Positions 23,936 through 31,778 of a DNA stretch of 64,000 nucleotides are shown piece after piece (position 1 is the first letter of the stretch; every line of letters starts with the position of its first letter). Where the stretch lies: contig CAZRXG010000014.1 of the NCBI GenBank assembly GCA_964603985.1, forward strand, positions 1-64,000. Direction: 5' to 3'. A program made the translations under genes and the position numbers. The notes under the pieces are model-generated. The model was not told the DNA's origin, did not search any database, and worked only from the letters and a program-made list of their open reading frames with translations. This DNA is from CAZRXG01 sp964603985 (GTDB taxonomy: Bacteria; Chloroflexota; Anaerolineae; Aggregatilineales; UBA3940).

Positions 23936-24715
23936 ATGGGCGAGGTATTCAGTCTCTTCGCTGCCCGCGACAGCGGGTATCATCGCCTGCACCCGCTGAC
24001 GAAGTTATCGTTGGCGGGGTTTTTATTGTTCACCGGGCTGGCACTGCCGGGACTCTGGGCCACCTACCTGACCTTCCTCGCGATCATCGTCCCGCTGGCG
24101 GCGTGGGCCAAAGTCCTGCGCGGGTTCGTGGGCGCGGTCTGGAAGGTGGTGCTGCCCTTCGTGATCTCGCTCTTCCTCGTTCAAGGACTGTTCTGGCCGG
24201 GGGGCACGCCGTTGGTCGGGATCGGGCCGCTGTCATTCAAACGGGAAGGGGTGATCTTCGCGGTGAAGATCGTCGGGCGAATCCTGATGGTGCTGAGCAG
24301 CTTCCTGCTGCTCTCGCTGACCACCCGCCCCGACGAGCTGATGCTGTCGCTCACGCAGCGCGGGATGCCGGGAACCATCGCCTACATCGTGGTGGCGACG
24401 GTGCAGATCGTGCCACGCTTCCAGGCCAAGGCGGCGACGATCCTCGACGCGCAGCGCTCGCGCGGGCTGGAGACGGAGGGCAGCATCGTGCGGCGCGTGA
24501 AGGCGCTGATCCCGCTGGTCATCCCGTTGGTGCTGGGCAGCATCGTCGACGTGGAGGAGCGGGCCATCGCGCTGGAGGCGCGGGCCTTCAACCGGCCCGG
24601 CCCCAAGACCAGCCTGCTCGTGCTGCACGATACGCGCGCGCAGGCGGTCTTCCGTTGGGGGCTGGTGGCGGTGGTGGTCGCTCTGATCGTGGTGCGCGTG
24701 ATCGTGGGGGCGTGA
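23936..24715 (+). CDS. ecfT: ECF transporter transmembrane component EcfT
   Basis: 259 residues with five to six hydrophobic segments and the two Ala-Arg coupling motifs of EcfT: AQRSRGLE (about 178-185) and LEARAFNRPGP (about 215-225). These insert into the ATPase grooves. EcfT links the S component to EcfA1/EcfA2 in the membrane. It starts 50 bp after the S gene and ends four bases before the first ATPase gene. Length is normal. The four-gene set S-T-A1-A2 is complete, so this is a dedicated (group I) rather than shared ECF transporter. Confidence 0.9.
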   Translation: MGEVFSLFAARDSGYHRLHPLTKLSLAGFLLFTGLALPGLWATYLTFLAIIVPLAAWAKVLRGFVGAVWKVVLPFVISLFLVQGLFWPGGTPLVGIGPLSFKREGVIFAVKIVGRILMVLSSFLLLSLTTRPDELMLSLTQRGMPGTIAYIVVATVQIVPRFQAKAATILDAQRSRGLETEGSIVRRVKALIPLVIPLVLGSIVDVEERAIALEARAFNRPGPKTSLLVLHDTRAQAVFRWGLVAVVVALIVVRVIVGA

Positions 24716-24718
24716 GCG

Positions 24719-25555
24719 ATGATCGACATCGAAAACCTGACCTACACCTACCCGGTCACGTCCACGCCCGCCCTGCGCGACCTCAGCCTGCACGTCCCGG
24801 CGGGGCAGTTCTGTGCGGTGGTCGGGGCCAACGGGGCGGGCAAGTCGACGCTGTGCTACGCGCTCTCCGGGCTGATCCCGCACTTCTACCAGGGGAAGCT
24901 CGGCGGCAGCATTGAGGTAGCCGGGCACGACATCGTCCGGACGCCGCTCTCCGAGCTGGCGGGTGAGATCGGGCTGGTCTTCCAGAACCCGTTCAACCAG
25001 ATCACCGGGGCGCGTTTCACGGTGCGCGAGGAAGTGGCCTTCGGGTTGGAGAATCTGGGCGTGCCGCGCGACGAGATGATGGCGCGCACCGGGGAGGCAT
25101 TGGCGCTGGTCGGGCTGGGGGAGCTGGCCGACCGCTCGCCCTACGCGCTCTCCGGCGGGCAGCAGCAGCGGTTAGCCATCGCGTCGGTGATCGTGATGCA
25201 GCCGCGCGTGCTGGTGCTCGACGAGCCGACCTCGCAGCTTGACCCGGTCGGGACGCGCGAGGTCTTCGCGACGCTGCGCGCGCTGGCCGAGACGGGCGAG
25301 ACGACGGTGGTGCTGGTCGAGCACAAGCTGGAGTGGGCGGCGACTTTCGCCGGGCGCGTGGTGGCGCTGGCGGAGGGGCGGATCGTGGCCGACGGCCCGC
25401 CGCGCGAGGTATTGACCTCGCCGCTGATGACGGAGCACGGCATCGGTGCGACGCGCTATACGCTGGCGTCGCGCCGGGCGCAGGCCGAGAAGCTGGCATC
25501 TGGGGACAGGCCGCTCCCGGTGACGCTGGACGAGGCGGTTGAGTTTTTCACATGA
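24719..25555 (+). CDS. ecfA1: ECF transporter ATPase (EcfA1)
   Basis: 278 residues. The ABC ATPase has Walker A GANGAGKST (36-44), a Q-loop in VFQNPFNQITGARFTVREEV, a canonical signature LSGGQQQR, Walker B VLVLDEPTSQLD and the switch histidine in VLVEHKLEW. It energises vitamin uptake with EcfA2 on the cytoplasmic face. The start is a few bases after ecfT. Its stop overlaps the ecfA2 start (ATGA). Compared with its partner, its signature motif is intact. Confidence 0.92.
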   Translation: MIDIENLTYTYPVTSTPALRDLSLHVPAGQFCAVVGANGAGKSTLCYALSGLIPHFYQGKLGGSIEVAGHDIVRTPLSELAGEIGLVFQNPFNQITGARFTVREEVAFGLENLGVPRDEMMARTGEALALVGLGELADRSPYALSGGQQQRLAIASVIVMQPRVLVLDEPTSQLDPVGTREVFATLRALAETGETTVVLVEHKLEWAATFAGRVVALAEGRIVADGPPREVLTSPLMTEHGIGATRYTLASRRAQAEKLASGDRPLPVTLDEAVEFFT

Positions 25556-26361
25556 ACGTCGAGGTTCAAAACGTGACCTTCAGCTACCCCTCCGGCGTGA
25601 CCGCCCTGCGCGACGTCAGCCTGTCGGTTGCCTCCGGCGAGGTGGTGGCGATCATCGGGGAGAACGGGGCGGGCAAGACGACGCTGGTCAAGCACATCAA
25701 CGGGCTGCTCAGGCCGACGGAGGGCGAGGTACAGGTTGGTGACTGGGACACGCGCGACAGGACAGTCGCCCAGCTTGCCCGGCGGGTGGGCTACGTCTTC
25801 CAGAACCCGGACGAGCAGTTGTTCGAGCGCACGGTGCGGGCGGAGGTGGCCTTCGGGCCGCGCAACCTCGGCCAGTCTGAGGAGGAGATCGCGGCCAACG
25901 TCGAGGCGGCGCTGGCGCTGGTCGGGCTGGAGGACGCCGCCGGGCAGCATCCTTACGACCTGCACATCTCGCAGCGCAAACTGGTGGCGCTGGCCGCAAC
26001 GCTGGCGATGCGGACGCCGGTCGTGATCCTGGACGAGCCGACCACCGGCCAGGATGCGGGGGGGATCGAGCGGCTGGGGGAGATCGTCGAGGCGCTGAAG
26101 GAAGAGGGACGGACGGTGATCACGATCTCGCACGACATCGACTTCTGCGCCGAACACTTCGAGCGGGTGGTCGTGATGTCGCAGGCCAGGATTCTGGCCG
26201 ACGGCCCGGCGGGCGAGATCCTCGCGCAGGGCGACGTGCTGGCCGAGGCCGAGGTCGACCCGCCGCAGCTTGTGCGCCTGGCTGCGGCGCTGGGTCTGCC
26301 CGGTGCGCCGCGCAGCGTGGACGAGTTCGCGCGGAGCCTCGCCGCCCGGAAGAGGCGTTGA
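25552..26361 (+). CDS. ecfA2: ECF transporter ATPase (EcfA2) with degenerate ABC signature
   Basis: 269 residues; Walker A GENGAGKTT, Q-loop VFQNPDEQLFERTVRAEV, Walker B VVILDEPTTGQD and switch histidine in ITISHDIDF are clear. The place of the LSGGQ signature is taken by HISQRKLVALAATLAM, lacking the SGG core. In a heterodimer with EcfA1 this would leave one canonical and one degenerate composite ATP site. It overlaps ecfA1 by four bases. It is the last gene of the transporter operon; a strong GC hairpin follows at 26389-26424. Confidence 0.92.
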   Translation: MNVEVQNVTFSYPSGVTALRDVSLSVASGEVVAIIGENGAGKTTLVKHINGLLRPTEGEVQVGDWDTRDRTVAQLARRVGYVFQNPDEQLFERTVRAEVAFGPRNLGQSEEEIAANVEAALALVGLEDAAGQHPYDLHISQRKLVALAATLAMRTPVVILDEPTTGQDAGGIERLGEIVEALKEEGRTVITISHDIDFCAEHFERVVVMSQARILADGPAGEILAQGDVLAEAEVDPPQLVRLAAALGLPGAPRSVDEFARSLAARKRR

Positions 26362-26841
26362 CCGGCCCGGAAAACACGGTTAAGATACGGGGCAAGGTGG
26401 CCGGGCAACCCGGACCGTTGCCCCTCCACCCCGTGCCCCTTGTGGGCCCTTAAGACGAGAAGAGCCGCCTCCTGACGGGGGCGGCTCTTCTGCGTTAGCG
26501 GGTGGAGATGTTCTCCACCCATATATACGCACGGCTGTTCGCAGGGTTTCAACCTCCGGCGGGGGGCGTCTGTCTCAGCCCCTGTGAGCCTTAACCATTT
26601 AATCCGGCCATCGTTTGCCCCCCACCCCCGGCCCCTCCCCCACATTCCGCGCCTGACGGCGCTGGGGGGAGGGGGCAGCCAAGCAGCCAGGCAGCCAGAC
26701 AAATCGGCATTCCCATCGTGGCCGGACTAAATACTCAAGGTGCATCAATGGAGGGACACATCAGAGCGCAGCGACGAGGCGAGCCTGCGTGTTCGTCCCG
26801 GCCTCCGCGAAACTCAAACACGCCTCGGAGGCGGGGGAAAA
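26362..26841 (+). other. Intergenic region after the ECF operon with several strong hairpins
   Basis: No gene is supported. GGGGCAA (26389-26395) pairs with TTGCCCC (26418-26424) around an inner CCGGG/CCCGG helix. AGAAGAGCCGCC (26458-26469) pairs perfectly with GGCGGCTCTTCT (26480-26491), a 12-bp stem that is probably the operon terminator although no long T-tract follows. CCCCTCCCCC/GGGGGGAGGGG arms lie near 26632-26673. The segment 26746-26783 is an inverted copy of 1738-1778. Confidence 0.6.
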
Positions 26842-26870
26842 TTGACAAATGGAACGAATGTTCGTATAAT
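26842..26870 (+). promoter_or_regulatory. Consensus sigma70 promoter with LexA-type SOS box in the spacer
   Basis: A perfect TTGACA (26842-26847), 17-bp spacer and perfect TATAAT (26865-26870). The spacer contains GAACGAATGTTC (26852-26863), an exact GAACnnnnGTTC match to the SOS box used by Gram-positive-type LexA. The translation start ATG 26877 is six bases after the -10 box, so the mRNA should be leaderless or nearly so. Repressor binding here would directly block polymerase. Confidence 0.85.
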
Positions 26871-26876
26871 CAAGAT

Positions 26877-28103
26877 ATGCACATCCGAGCTACACCCGAC
26901 CCCATCGAGAAGCTGGCCCAGGTCGGCGACGCGAACCGCTTTGAGCCGGTGGGCGACTGCCCCGAAACCGAGCAAGCCCCCGCGCCGCGCGTAATGCCTG
27001 CCCAGGGGCGCGACATCCCGGTCGAGGTGGAGGGGGTGATGTCGTGCATCACCGAGGTGAGCACGCCCAGGGGCAAAAAGCCGGTGCTCAAGGCGATGGT
27101 GACCACCGCCTGCGAGAAGAACTGCCATTACTGCCCCTTCCGGGCGGGGCGGGGCGCGATGCGGCGTGTGACCTTCAAGCCGGACGAGATGGCCCGCGCC
27201 TTCGACCAGATCCGGCGCGCCGGGCTGGTGGACGGCATCTTCCTCTCGTCGGGGATCGTCAGGGGCGGGGCGGCGACGCAGGACACGGTGATCGACACCA
27301 TCGAGATCATCCGCCGCCGGTACGAATACCGGGGCTACGTGCACCTCAAGATCATGCCGGGCGCGGAGTACGACCAGATCCGGCGGGCAATGGAGCTGGC
27401 CGACCGGGTGTCGGTCAACCTGGAAGGCCCCACCCCGGAGCGGCTCAGGGCACTGGCTCCCAAAAAGGACTTCGAGGGTGAGCTGCTGGAGCGCCTGCGC
27501 TGGGCGCACGAGATCCGGCAGCGCGCGTGGGACGGTAGGCCGGGGAGCCGCCAACCCAGCCTGGTGACGCAGTTCGTGGTCGGCGCGGTGGGCGACACCG
27601 ACCTGGAGCTGCTCTCGGTGAGCGAGCGGCTGTACCGCCAGATGGGGCTGGGGCGGGCCTACTACTCGGCCTTCAGCCCAATCGAGGGCACGCCGTTTGA
27701 GACCCTCGATCCCACGCCGCCCCTGCGCCAGCACCGCCTCTATCAGGCCAGCTTTCTGCTGCGCGATTACGGGTGGGACGTGGAAGACCTGCCTTTCGAG
27801 CAGGGGGGCAACCTGCGGCTGGGCGTCGACCCGAAGCGCGCCTGGGCCGACGAGCACCTGCGCGAGCAGCCGGTCGAGGTGATGCACGCCGACCGGCTGG
27901 AGTTGATGCGGGTGCCGGGCATCGGGCCGAAGGGAGCGCGGGCGATCATCCGGGCGCGGCGCAGGGGCCGCCTGAGCGATCTCTCGCACCTGCGGGCGGT
28001 CGGCATCCGCGCGCCTGAGCGGGCCGCGCCGTACATTCTGCTGGACGGGCTGAGGCCGCCGCAGCAGCTTCCTCTCTTCGAGCGGGACGAGGGCCGGATA
28101 TAG
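26877..28103 (+). CDS. Radical SAM protein, putative DNA modification/repair enzyme with C-terminal HhH
   Basis: 408 residues. The radical-SAM cluster motif is CEKNCHYC (C79, C83, C86), followed by FLSSGIVRGG and the rest of a TIM-barrel-like core. Residues about 330-395 form a helix-hairpin-helix DNA-binding region (MRVPGIGPKGARAIIRARR). This matches the uncharacterised family often called putative DNA modification/repair radical SAM protein, which is usually encoded beside a uracil-DNA-glycosylase-like partner; none is adjacent here. The start at ATG 26877 fits the promoter, which carries a LexA-type box, so induction by DNA damage is likely. The substrate base or lesion is unknown. Confidence 0.88.
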   Translation: MHIRATPDPIEKLAQVGDANRFEPVGDCPETEQAPAPRVMPAQGRDIPVEVEGVMSCITEVSTPRGKKPVLKAMVTTACEKNCHYCPFRAGRGAMRRVTFKPDEMARAFDQIRRAGLVDGIFLSSGIVRGGAATQDTVIDTIEIIRRRYEYRGYVHLKIMPGAEYDQIRRAMELADRVSVNLEGPTPERLRALAPKKDFEGELLERLRWAHEIRQRAWDGRPGSRQPSLVTQFVVGAVGDTDLELLSVSERLYRQMGLGRAYYSAFSPIEGTPFETLDPTPPLRQHRLYQASFLLRDYGWDVEDLPFEQGGNLRLGVDPKRAWADEHLREQPVEVMHADRLELMRVPGIGPKGARAIIRARRRGRLSDLSHLRAVGIRAPERAAPYILLDGLRPPQQLPLFERDEGRI

Positions 28104-28241
28104 CCCCACCCGGCAGGCGCGCCGCAGCTTCCTTTTGCGATTCCGGCAAGCTGTGTTAAAACATGGTTCCACGCACAGCCCGGCAGATTCCGGACGCCGA
28201 CTGTGCTTCCCCGTCCAACTATATACCGATTGGCAAAAACG

Positions 28242-29411
28242 ATGAATCCTCTTGACAGGTTCACAAGCTACGCCATCATCGACCTGGACGCCATCGCCCA
28301 CAACGTGCAGACACTCGCCGACCAACTTGGGCCGGGGGTCGAGCTGTACGCGGTGGTCAAGGCCAACGCCTACGGGCACGGCGCGATCCAGGTGGCACGC
28401 ACGGCTCTGGAGAGCGGGGCGACCCGTCTGGCCGTGGCGCACCTGGCCGAGGGCATTGAACTGCGGCGGGCCGGGATCGAGGCCCCCGTCCTGGTGATGG
28501 GCTACGCGCTGCCCGTCGAGGCCGGGGCGATGGCCAAGCACGACCTGACGGCCACGGTCAACACCATCGAAGTCGCGCAGGTGCTGTCAAACTGGGCTGA
28601 AACGCTGGGCCGGACGGCCACCGTACACGTCGAGGTGGACACCGGGATGGGACGGTACGGCCTGCTGCCGAAGGAAGTGCTGCCCTTCGTGGAGCAGATC
28701 AGCTCCCTGCCCGGCCTCGACCTGGAAGGCATGTTCACGCACTTCGCCACAGCCGACTGGGTGGATAGGACCTTCACACGCGAGCAGTTCGACAGGTTCA
28801 GTAAGGTGGTGGAAGCGGTGCAGGAGGCAGGCTACACGCCGCGCGTGCTGCACGCGGCCAACAGCGCGGCGACGCTCAACCTGCCGGAGATGCACCTCAA
28901 CGCGGTGCGGACCGGGATCGCGATGTACGGGCTGCGCCCCTCAGATGAGGTTCCGCTCACCGTTACCCTGAGACCGGCCCTGGCGCTGAAAAGCCACGTG
29001 GCGCGCGTGCGAACCCTGCCGCCCGGCTCCGGCATCAGCTACGGGCACACCTTCATCACCTCAGACCCGACGCCGGTAGCGCTCGTGCCCATCGGCTACG
29101 GGTGCGGCTACCGCCGGATTCTCTCGAATCGCGGCTCCGTGCTGATCAGGGGCCAGCGCGCCCCGATTGTGGGCCGGGTGTGCATGGACCAGTTCATGGT
29201 GGACGTGTCGGGCATCGAGGGCGTGGAGCAGGACGACGAGGTCGTGCTGCTCGGCACGCAGGGGAACGCGCACATCAGCGCCGAGGAGATCGCCAGCCTG
29301 GCTGAGACGATCAACTACGAGATCACAACCGGCCTGATGCCGCGCGTGCCGCGCGTCTACGTACGCGGCGGCGAGGTGGTTGAGGTCGTCGAGTTGAATT
29401 CTGCCCGCTGA
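28242..29411 (+). CDS. alr: Alanine racemase
   Basis: 389 residues of the fold-type III PLP enzyme that interconverts L- and D-alanine for peptidoglycan. PLP lysine K40 lies in VVKANAYGHG and the catalytic tyrosine Y267 in GSGISYGHTF. Substrate/dimer residues around GRVCMDQFMVDV are conserved, as is the C-terminal beta domain. Length is normal for Alr. ATG 28242 is used because residues upstream (MLPRPTIYRLAKT) do not belong to the family; the ribosome binding site is weak. It lies 138 bp after the radical-SAM gene and probably has its own promoter. Confidence 0.95.
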   Translation: MNPLDRFTSYAIIDLDAIAHNVQTLADQLGPGVELYAVVKANAYGHGAIQVARTALESGATRLAVAHLAEGIELRRAGIEAPVLVMGYALPVEAGAMAKHDLTATVNTIEVAQVLSNWAETLGRTATVHVEVDTGMGRYGLLPKEVLPFVEQISSLPGLDLEGMFTHFATADWVDRTFTREQFDRFSKVVEAVQEAGYTPRVLHAANSAATLNLPEMHLNAVRTGIAMYGLRPSDEVPLTVTLRPALALKSHVARVRTLPPGSGISYGHTFITSDPTPVALVPIGYGCGYRRILSNRGSVLIRGQRAPIVGRVCMDQFMVDVSGIEGVEQDDEVVLLGTQGNAHISAEEIASLAETINYEITTGLMPRVPRVYVRGGEVVEVVELNSAR

Positions 29412-29533
29412 GAGGAACCGCTCACCCGGAAGCCGGGGGCCGGTAATAGGAGAAATGGCCCCATCTATATCTGAAAATATGCCACACAAAACAAGAGAGA
29501 GAGTATCTGACCCACCATCCGGGCACATCCAGG

Positions 29534-29794
29534 CTAGCGCGGTTCAACGATGAGCCGGATGGCAGTCCGCTCCTGGCCGTCGATCATGATCTCCGTAAAC
29601 TGCGGAATACAGCAAATGTTGATCCCGTCCAGCTCCAGATATCCTCTGGCAATAGCCGTTGCCTTGATAGCCTGATTGACGGCACCTGCGCCGATAGCCT
29701 GAACCTCGGCATGGTTATGTTCACGGATGACACCGGCTATCGCGCCGGCCACCGCTGTGGATCGTGAGCGCGCTGAAACTTTGATGATATCCAT
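29534..29794 (-). CDS. spoVS: SpoVS family protein (Alba-like small nucleic-acid binding protein)
   Basis: 86 residues, exactly the size of stage V sporulation protein S. It has the conserved pattern MDIIKVSARSRSTAVAGAIA, QAIGAGAVNQAIKATAIARGYL and a C-terminal IRLIVEPR. SpoVS has an Alba-like fold and is widespread in Firmicutes, Thermus and Chloroflexota, where many carriers do not form spores, so a sporulation role should not be assumed. It stands alone on the minus strand between alanine racemase and the LysM gene. The 289 bp upstream (29795-30083) hold no recognisable gene. Confidence 0.9.
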   Translation of the reverse strand: MDIIKVSARSRSTAVAGAIAGVIREHNHAEVQAIGAGAVNQAIKATAIARGYLELDGINICCIPQFTEIMIDGQERTAIRLIVEPR

Positions 29795-30083
29795 ATATTC
29801 GTCAACACCCCACGCGCTTCAATTTGATTTCGCTGAGCGAAAACAAGAAGGTGGTAGCCTGAACTTACAAGGGAGTCAGAGAGATCGCGATTGGATTGTG
29901 GTTGTCCCGGCCCGTGTAAGCAAGCACGCACAGAATAACATTCACATTGTACTTGCATTCGTGCGTTAAACGCAAGTCCTATCCGCTCCTTGCGCACGCA
30001 GTGAGGTGATCCGACAGGAATCGGTAAAGGGCGAAGACACTCCCCGCTTTGCCCGGACGACGAGAGATTGACCGACCGGGGAA

Positions 30084-31673
30084 TCAGGGGATGTAGCCGG
30101 TTATGGCGTAGACTTCGTCCAACCAGCGCCGCGTCGCGTCGTAGTCGCCCCGCCACAGCGCGATGCGTGCCCGGTCGACCGCCGTATAAGCGCGGTGCAT
30201 GGTCACACTGCCGTTGTAGTTCTTGTAGACGTAGTTCGAGGCTTTGACCCACTCCTCGGTGTACTCGACCAGCAGGTCGGGCGCGATGGTCAGCTCGGAC
30301 TGCCGCGCCGCAAGCGAAGCCTGCCAGTCGGCGTCCAGCCCGGCCAGGCTGTCACCGTACAGGTTGTAGTAGGCAGAGGTGTTGTACAGTTCACTCATCG
30401 CCTCAAGGCCGTAGGTGTCGATCAGGTAGCCGACGAAGCACGCGCTGCCGAAGTAGTTGAAGCGGTGGCGGTTGTGCCCCAGGAACATCTGGAAGTCCTT
30501 CTCGATGGCCGACACCGAGGGCAGCGTCCCACCGGCGTACGCGCCCAGGCAAAGCTGGTCGTAAGGCATGAACCCCCCACCCTCCAACACATCCTGCCCG
30601 GTGTAGGTCGCCAGCCCCTCGGAGAGCATGACCGACGACGGCGCGCCCCACGTGTTCCACGAGATCAGGTGCGTCAGCTCGTGGGTGATGAGATAGGCGT
30701 TCTCCTCACGCGTGCCGCTGCCGTCGAACAGGAAGAAGGCGCGGCGGTCGAGTGAGCGGCTGCGGCCTCGCAGGTGGCCGTCCGGGGCGGCGTACAGCGT
30801 CCCGGCGACGTACACGTCGAAGGTGCCTTCCAGTTGAACGTTGAGCTTGGCTTCGACGTGGGCCAGCGCGTTTGCGACCAACTGCACCGCCTCCTCAAGG
30901 TGCTGCTCCGGGTAGGTGCCCGGCTGGTAATGCAGCGTGAAGCGCGATTGCTCGACCGTCAGGGGGTAGTTGCTGTCCAGCGCGCCCTCGTGGATCGAGC
31001 GCGGCCAGTCGCTCATCATCGGCCCGTCCTGGAGCAGATCGTCCGGCGTGGCCGTCTCGGCGGCGGTGACTTCGGGCGATGGGACCTCGGCAGCCTGCGG
31101 CAGCGGGATGTAGAGCCGCTGCCCGACGTAGATCGAGTCCATGTCGGACAGGCCGTTGGCCTTCTGCACCGCTTCCGGCTCGACGTTGTAGCTCTCGGCG
31201 ATGCTGATCAGCGTCTCGCCAAACTGCACCTCGTGCCAGACACCCCGGTCATCGGGCGTCAGGGGCACGATCAGCGTCTGCCCCTCCTTCAGGACGGTAT
31301 CCATGGTCAGGTCGTTGGCGTCGAGGATGGCCTGCACGCTGACGTTGTACTGGGCCGCGATGCCGATCAGCGTCTCGCCCGCCTGCACCGTGTGGATAGT
31401 CTCGGCGACGGTCGGGGCGAGGGTGGGCGCGAGGACGGGCGTCGGGGTCAGGGCGGAGACCTGCGTTTTCTCCGGCGGCAGGGCCATTGCATCGGCGACC
31501 ACGACGCTGTCGGTCGGGATGGCGGCCAACTCCGCAGCGTCCTTACCTCCCAGCCGCGAAATTCCCAGCACGAACACGAAGGCAGCCATGGCCAGGATAG
31601 CCAGCGCCACGACCAGAAAGCCGATCTCGCGCGGCCCGATAACCAGCGTTTTCTTGTTGCGTTCGGGATACAT
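30084..31673 (-). CDS. Membrane-anchored LysM protein with MA-type (HExxH) peptidase domain
   Basis: About 529 residues. An N-terminal transmembrane anchor (about 14-38) is followed by a Thr/Pro linker. Two LysM peptidoglycan-binding modules come next (about 93-137, HTVQAGETLIGIAAQYN; about 146-190, HEVQFGETLISIAESYN). A linker leads to a gluzincin-like peptidase domain with HELTH (H near residue 330) and a downstream glutamate in SEGLATYTGQ. It should act outside the cell on wall-associated protein. ATG 31673 is preferred; GTG 31685 would add four residues. The terminator at 31701-31729 separates it from the upstream kinase gene. Confidence 0.85.
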   Translation of the reverse strand: MYPERNKKTLVIGPREIGFLVVALAILAMAAFVFVLGISRLGGKDAAELAAIPTDSVVVADAMALPPEKTQVSALTPTPVLAPTLAPTVAETIHTVQAGETLIGIAAQYNVSVQAILDANDLTMDTVLKEGQTLIVPLTPDDRGVWHEVQFGETLISIAESYNVEPEAVQKANGLSDMDSIYVGQRLYIPLPQAAEVPSPEVTAAETATPDDLLQDGPMMSDWPRSIHEGALDSNYPLTVEQSRFTLHYQPGTYPEQHLEEAVQLVANALAHVEAKLNVQLEGTFDVYVAGTLYAAPDGHLRGRSRSLDRRAFFLFDGSGTREENAYLITHELTHLISWNTWGAPSSVMLSEGLATYTGQDVLEGGGFMPYDQLCLGAYAGGTLPSVSAIEKDFQMFLGHNRHRFNYFGSACFVGYLIDTYGLEAMSELYNTSAYYNLYGDSLAGLDADWQASLAARQSELTIAPDLLVEYTEEWVKASNYVYKNYNGSVTMHRAYTAVDRARIALWRGDYDATRRWLDEVYAITGYIP

Positions 31674-31700
31674 GTTGTCAACCACCCACTATACCGCCAC

Positions 31701-31729
31701 AAAAAGCCGGGGGAGCATGTCCCCCCGAC
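31701..31729 (-). terminator. Rho-independent terminator of Ser/Thr kinase gene
   Basis: On the minus strand a GC-rich stem (GGGGGGACATGCTCCCCC) is followed by CTTTTTG. It lies 50 bp beyond the kinase stop at 31779. Confidence 0.8.
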
Positions 31730-31778
31730 GAAAGCCTGATATGAGTTTAATGGGTATCAGACGACGCTGCCACTCTTT

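Noticed and set aside
26814..28541. 575-codon minus-strand open frame across the radical-SAM and alanine racemase genes
   Set aside because: It spans two well-supported plus-strand genes and shows only codon-mirror composition.
29966..29990. Possible solo copy of the 45-kb element's terminal repeat (CGCAAGTCCTATCCGC)
   Set aside because: The shared 13-15 bases lie mostly outside the inverted-repeat arm and may be chance; no partner arm is found nearby.
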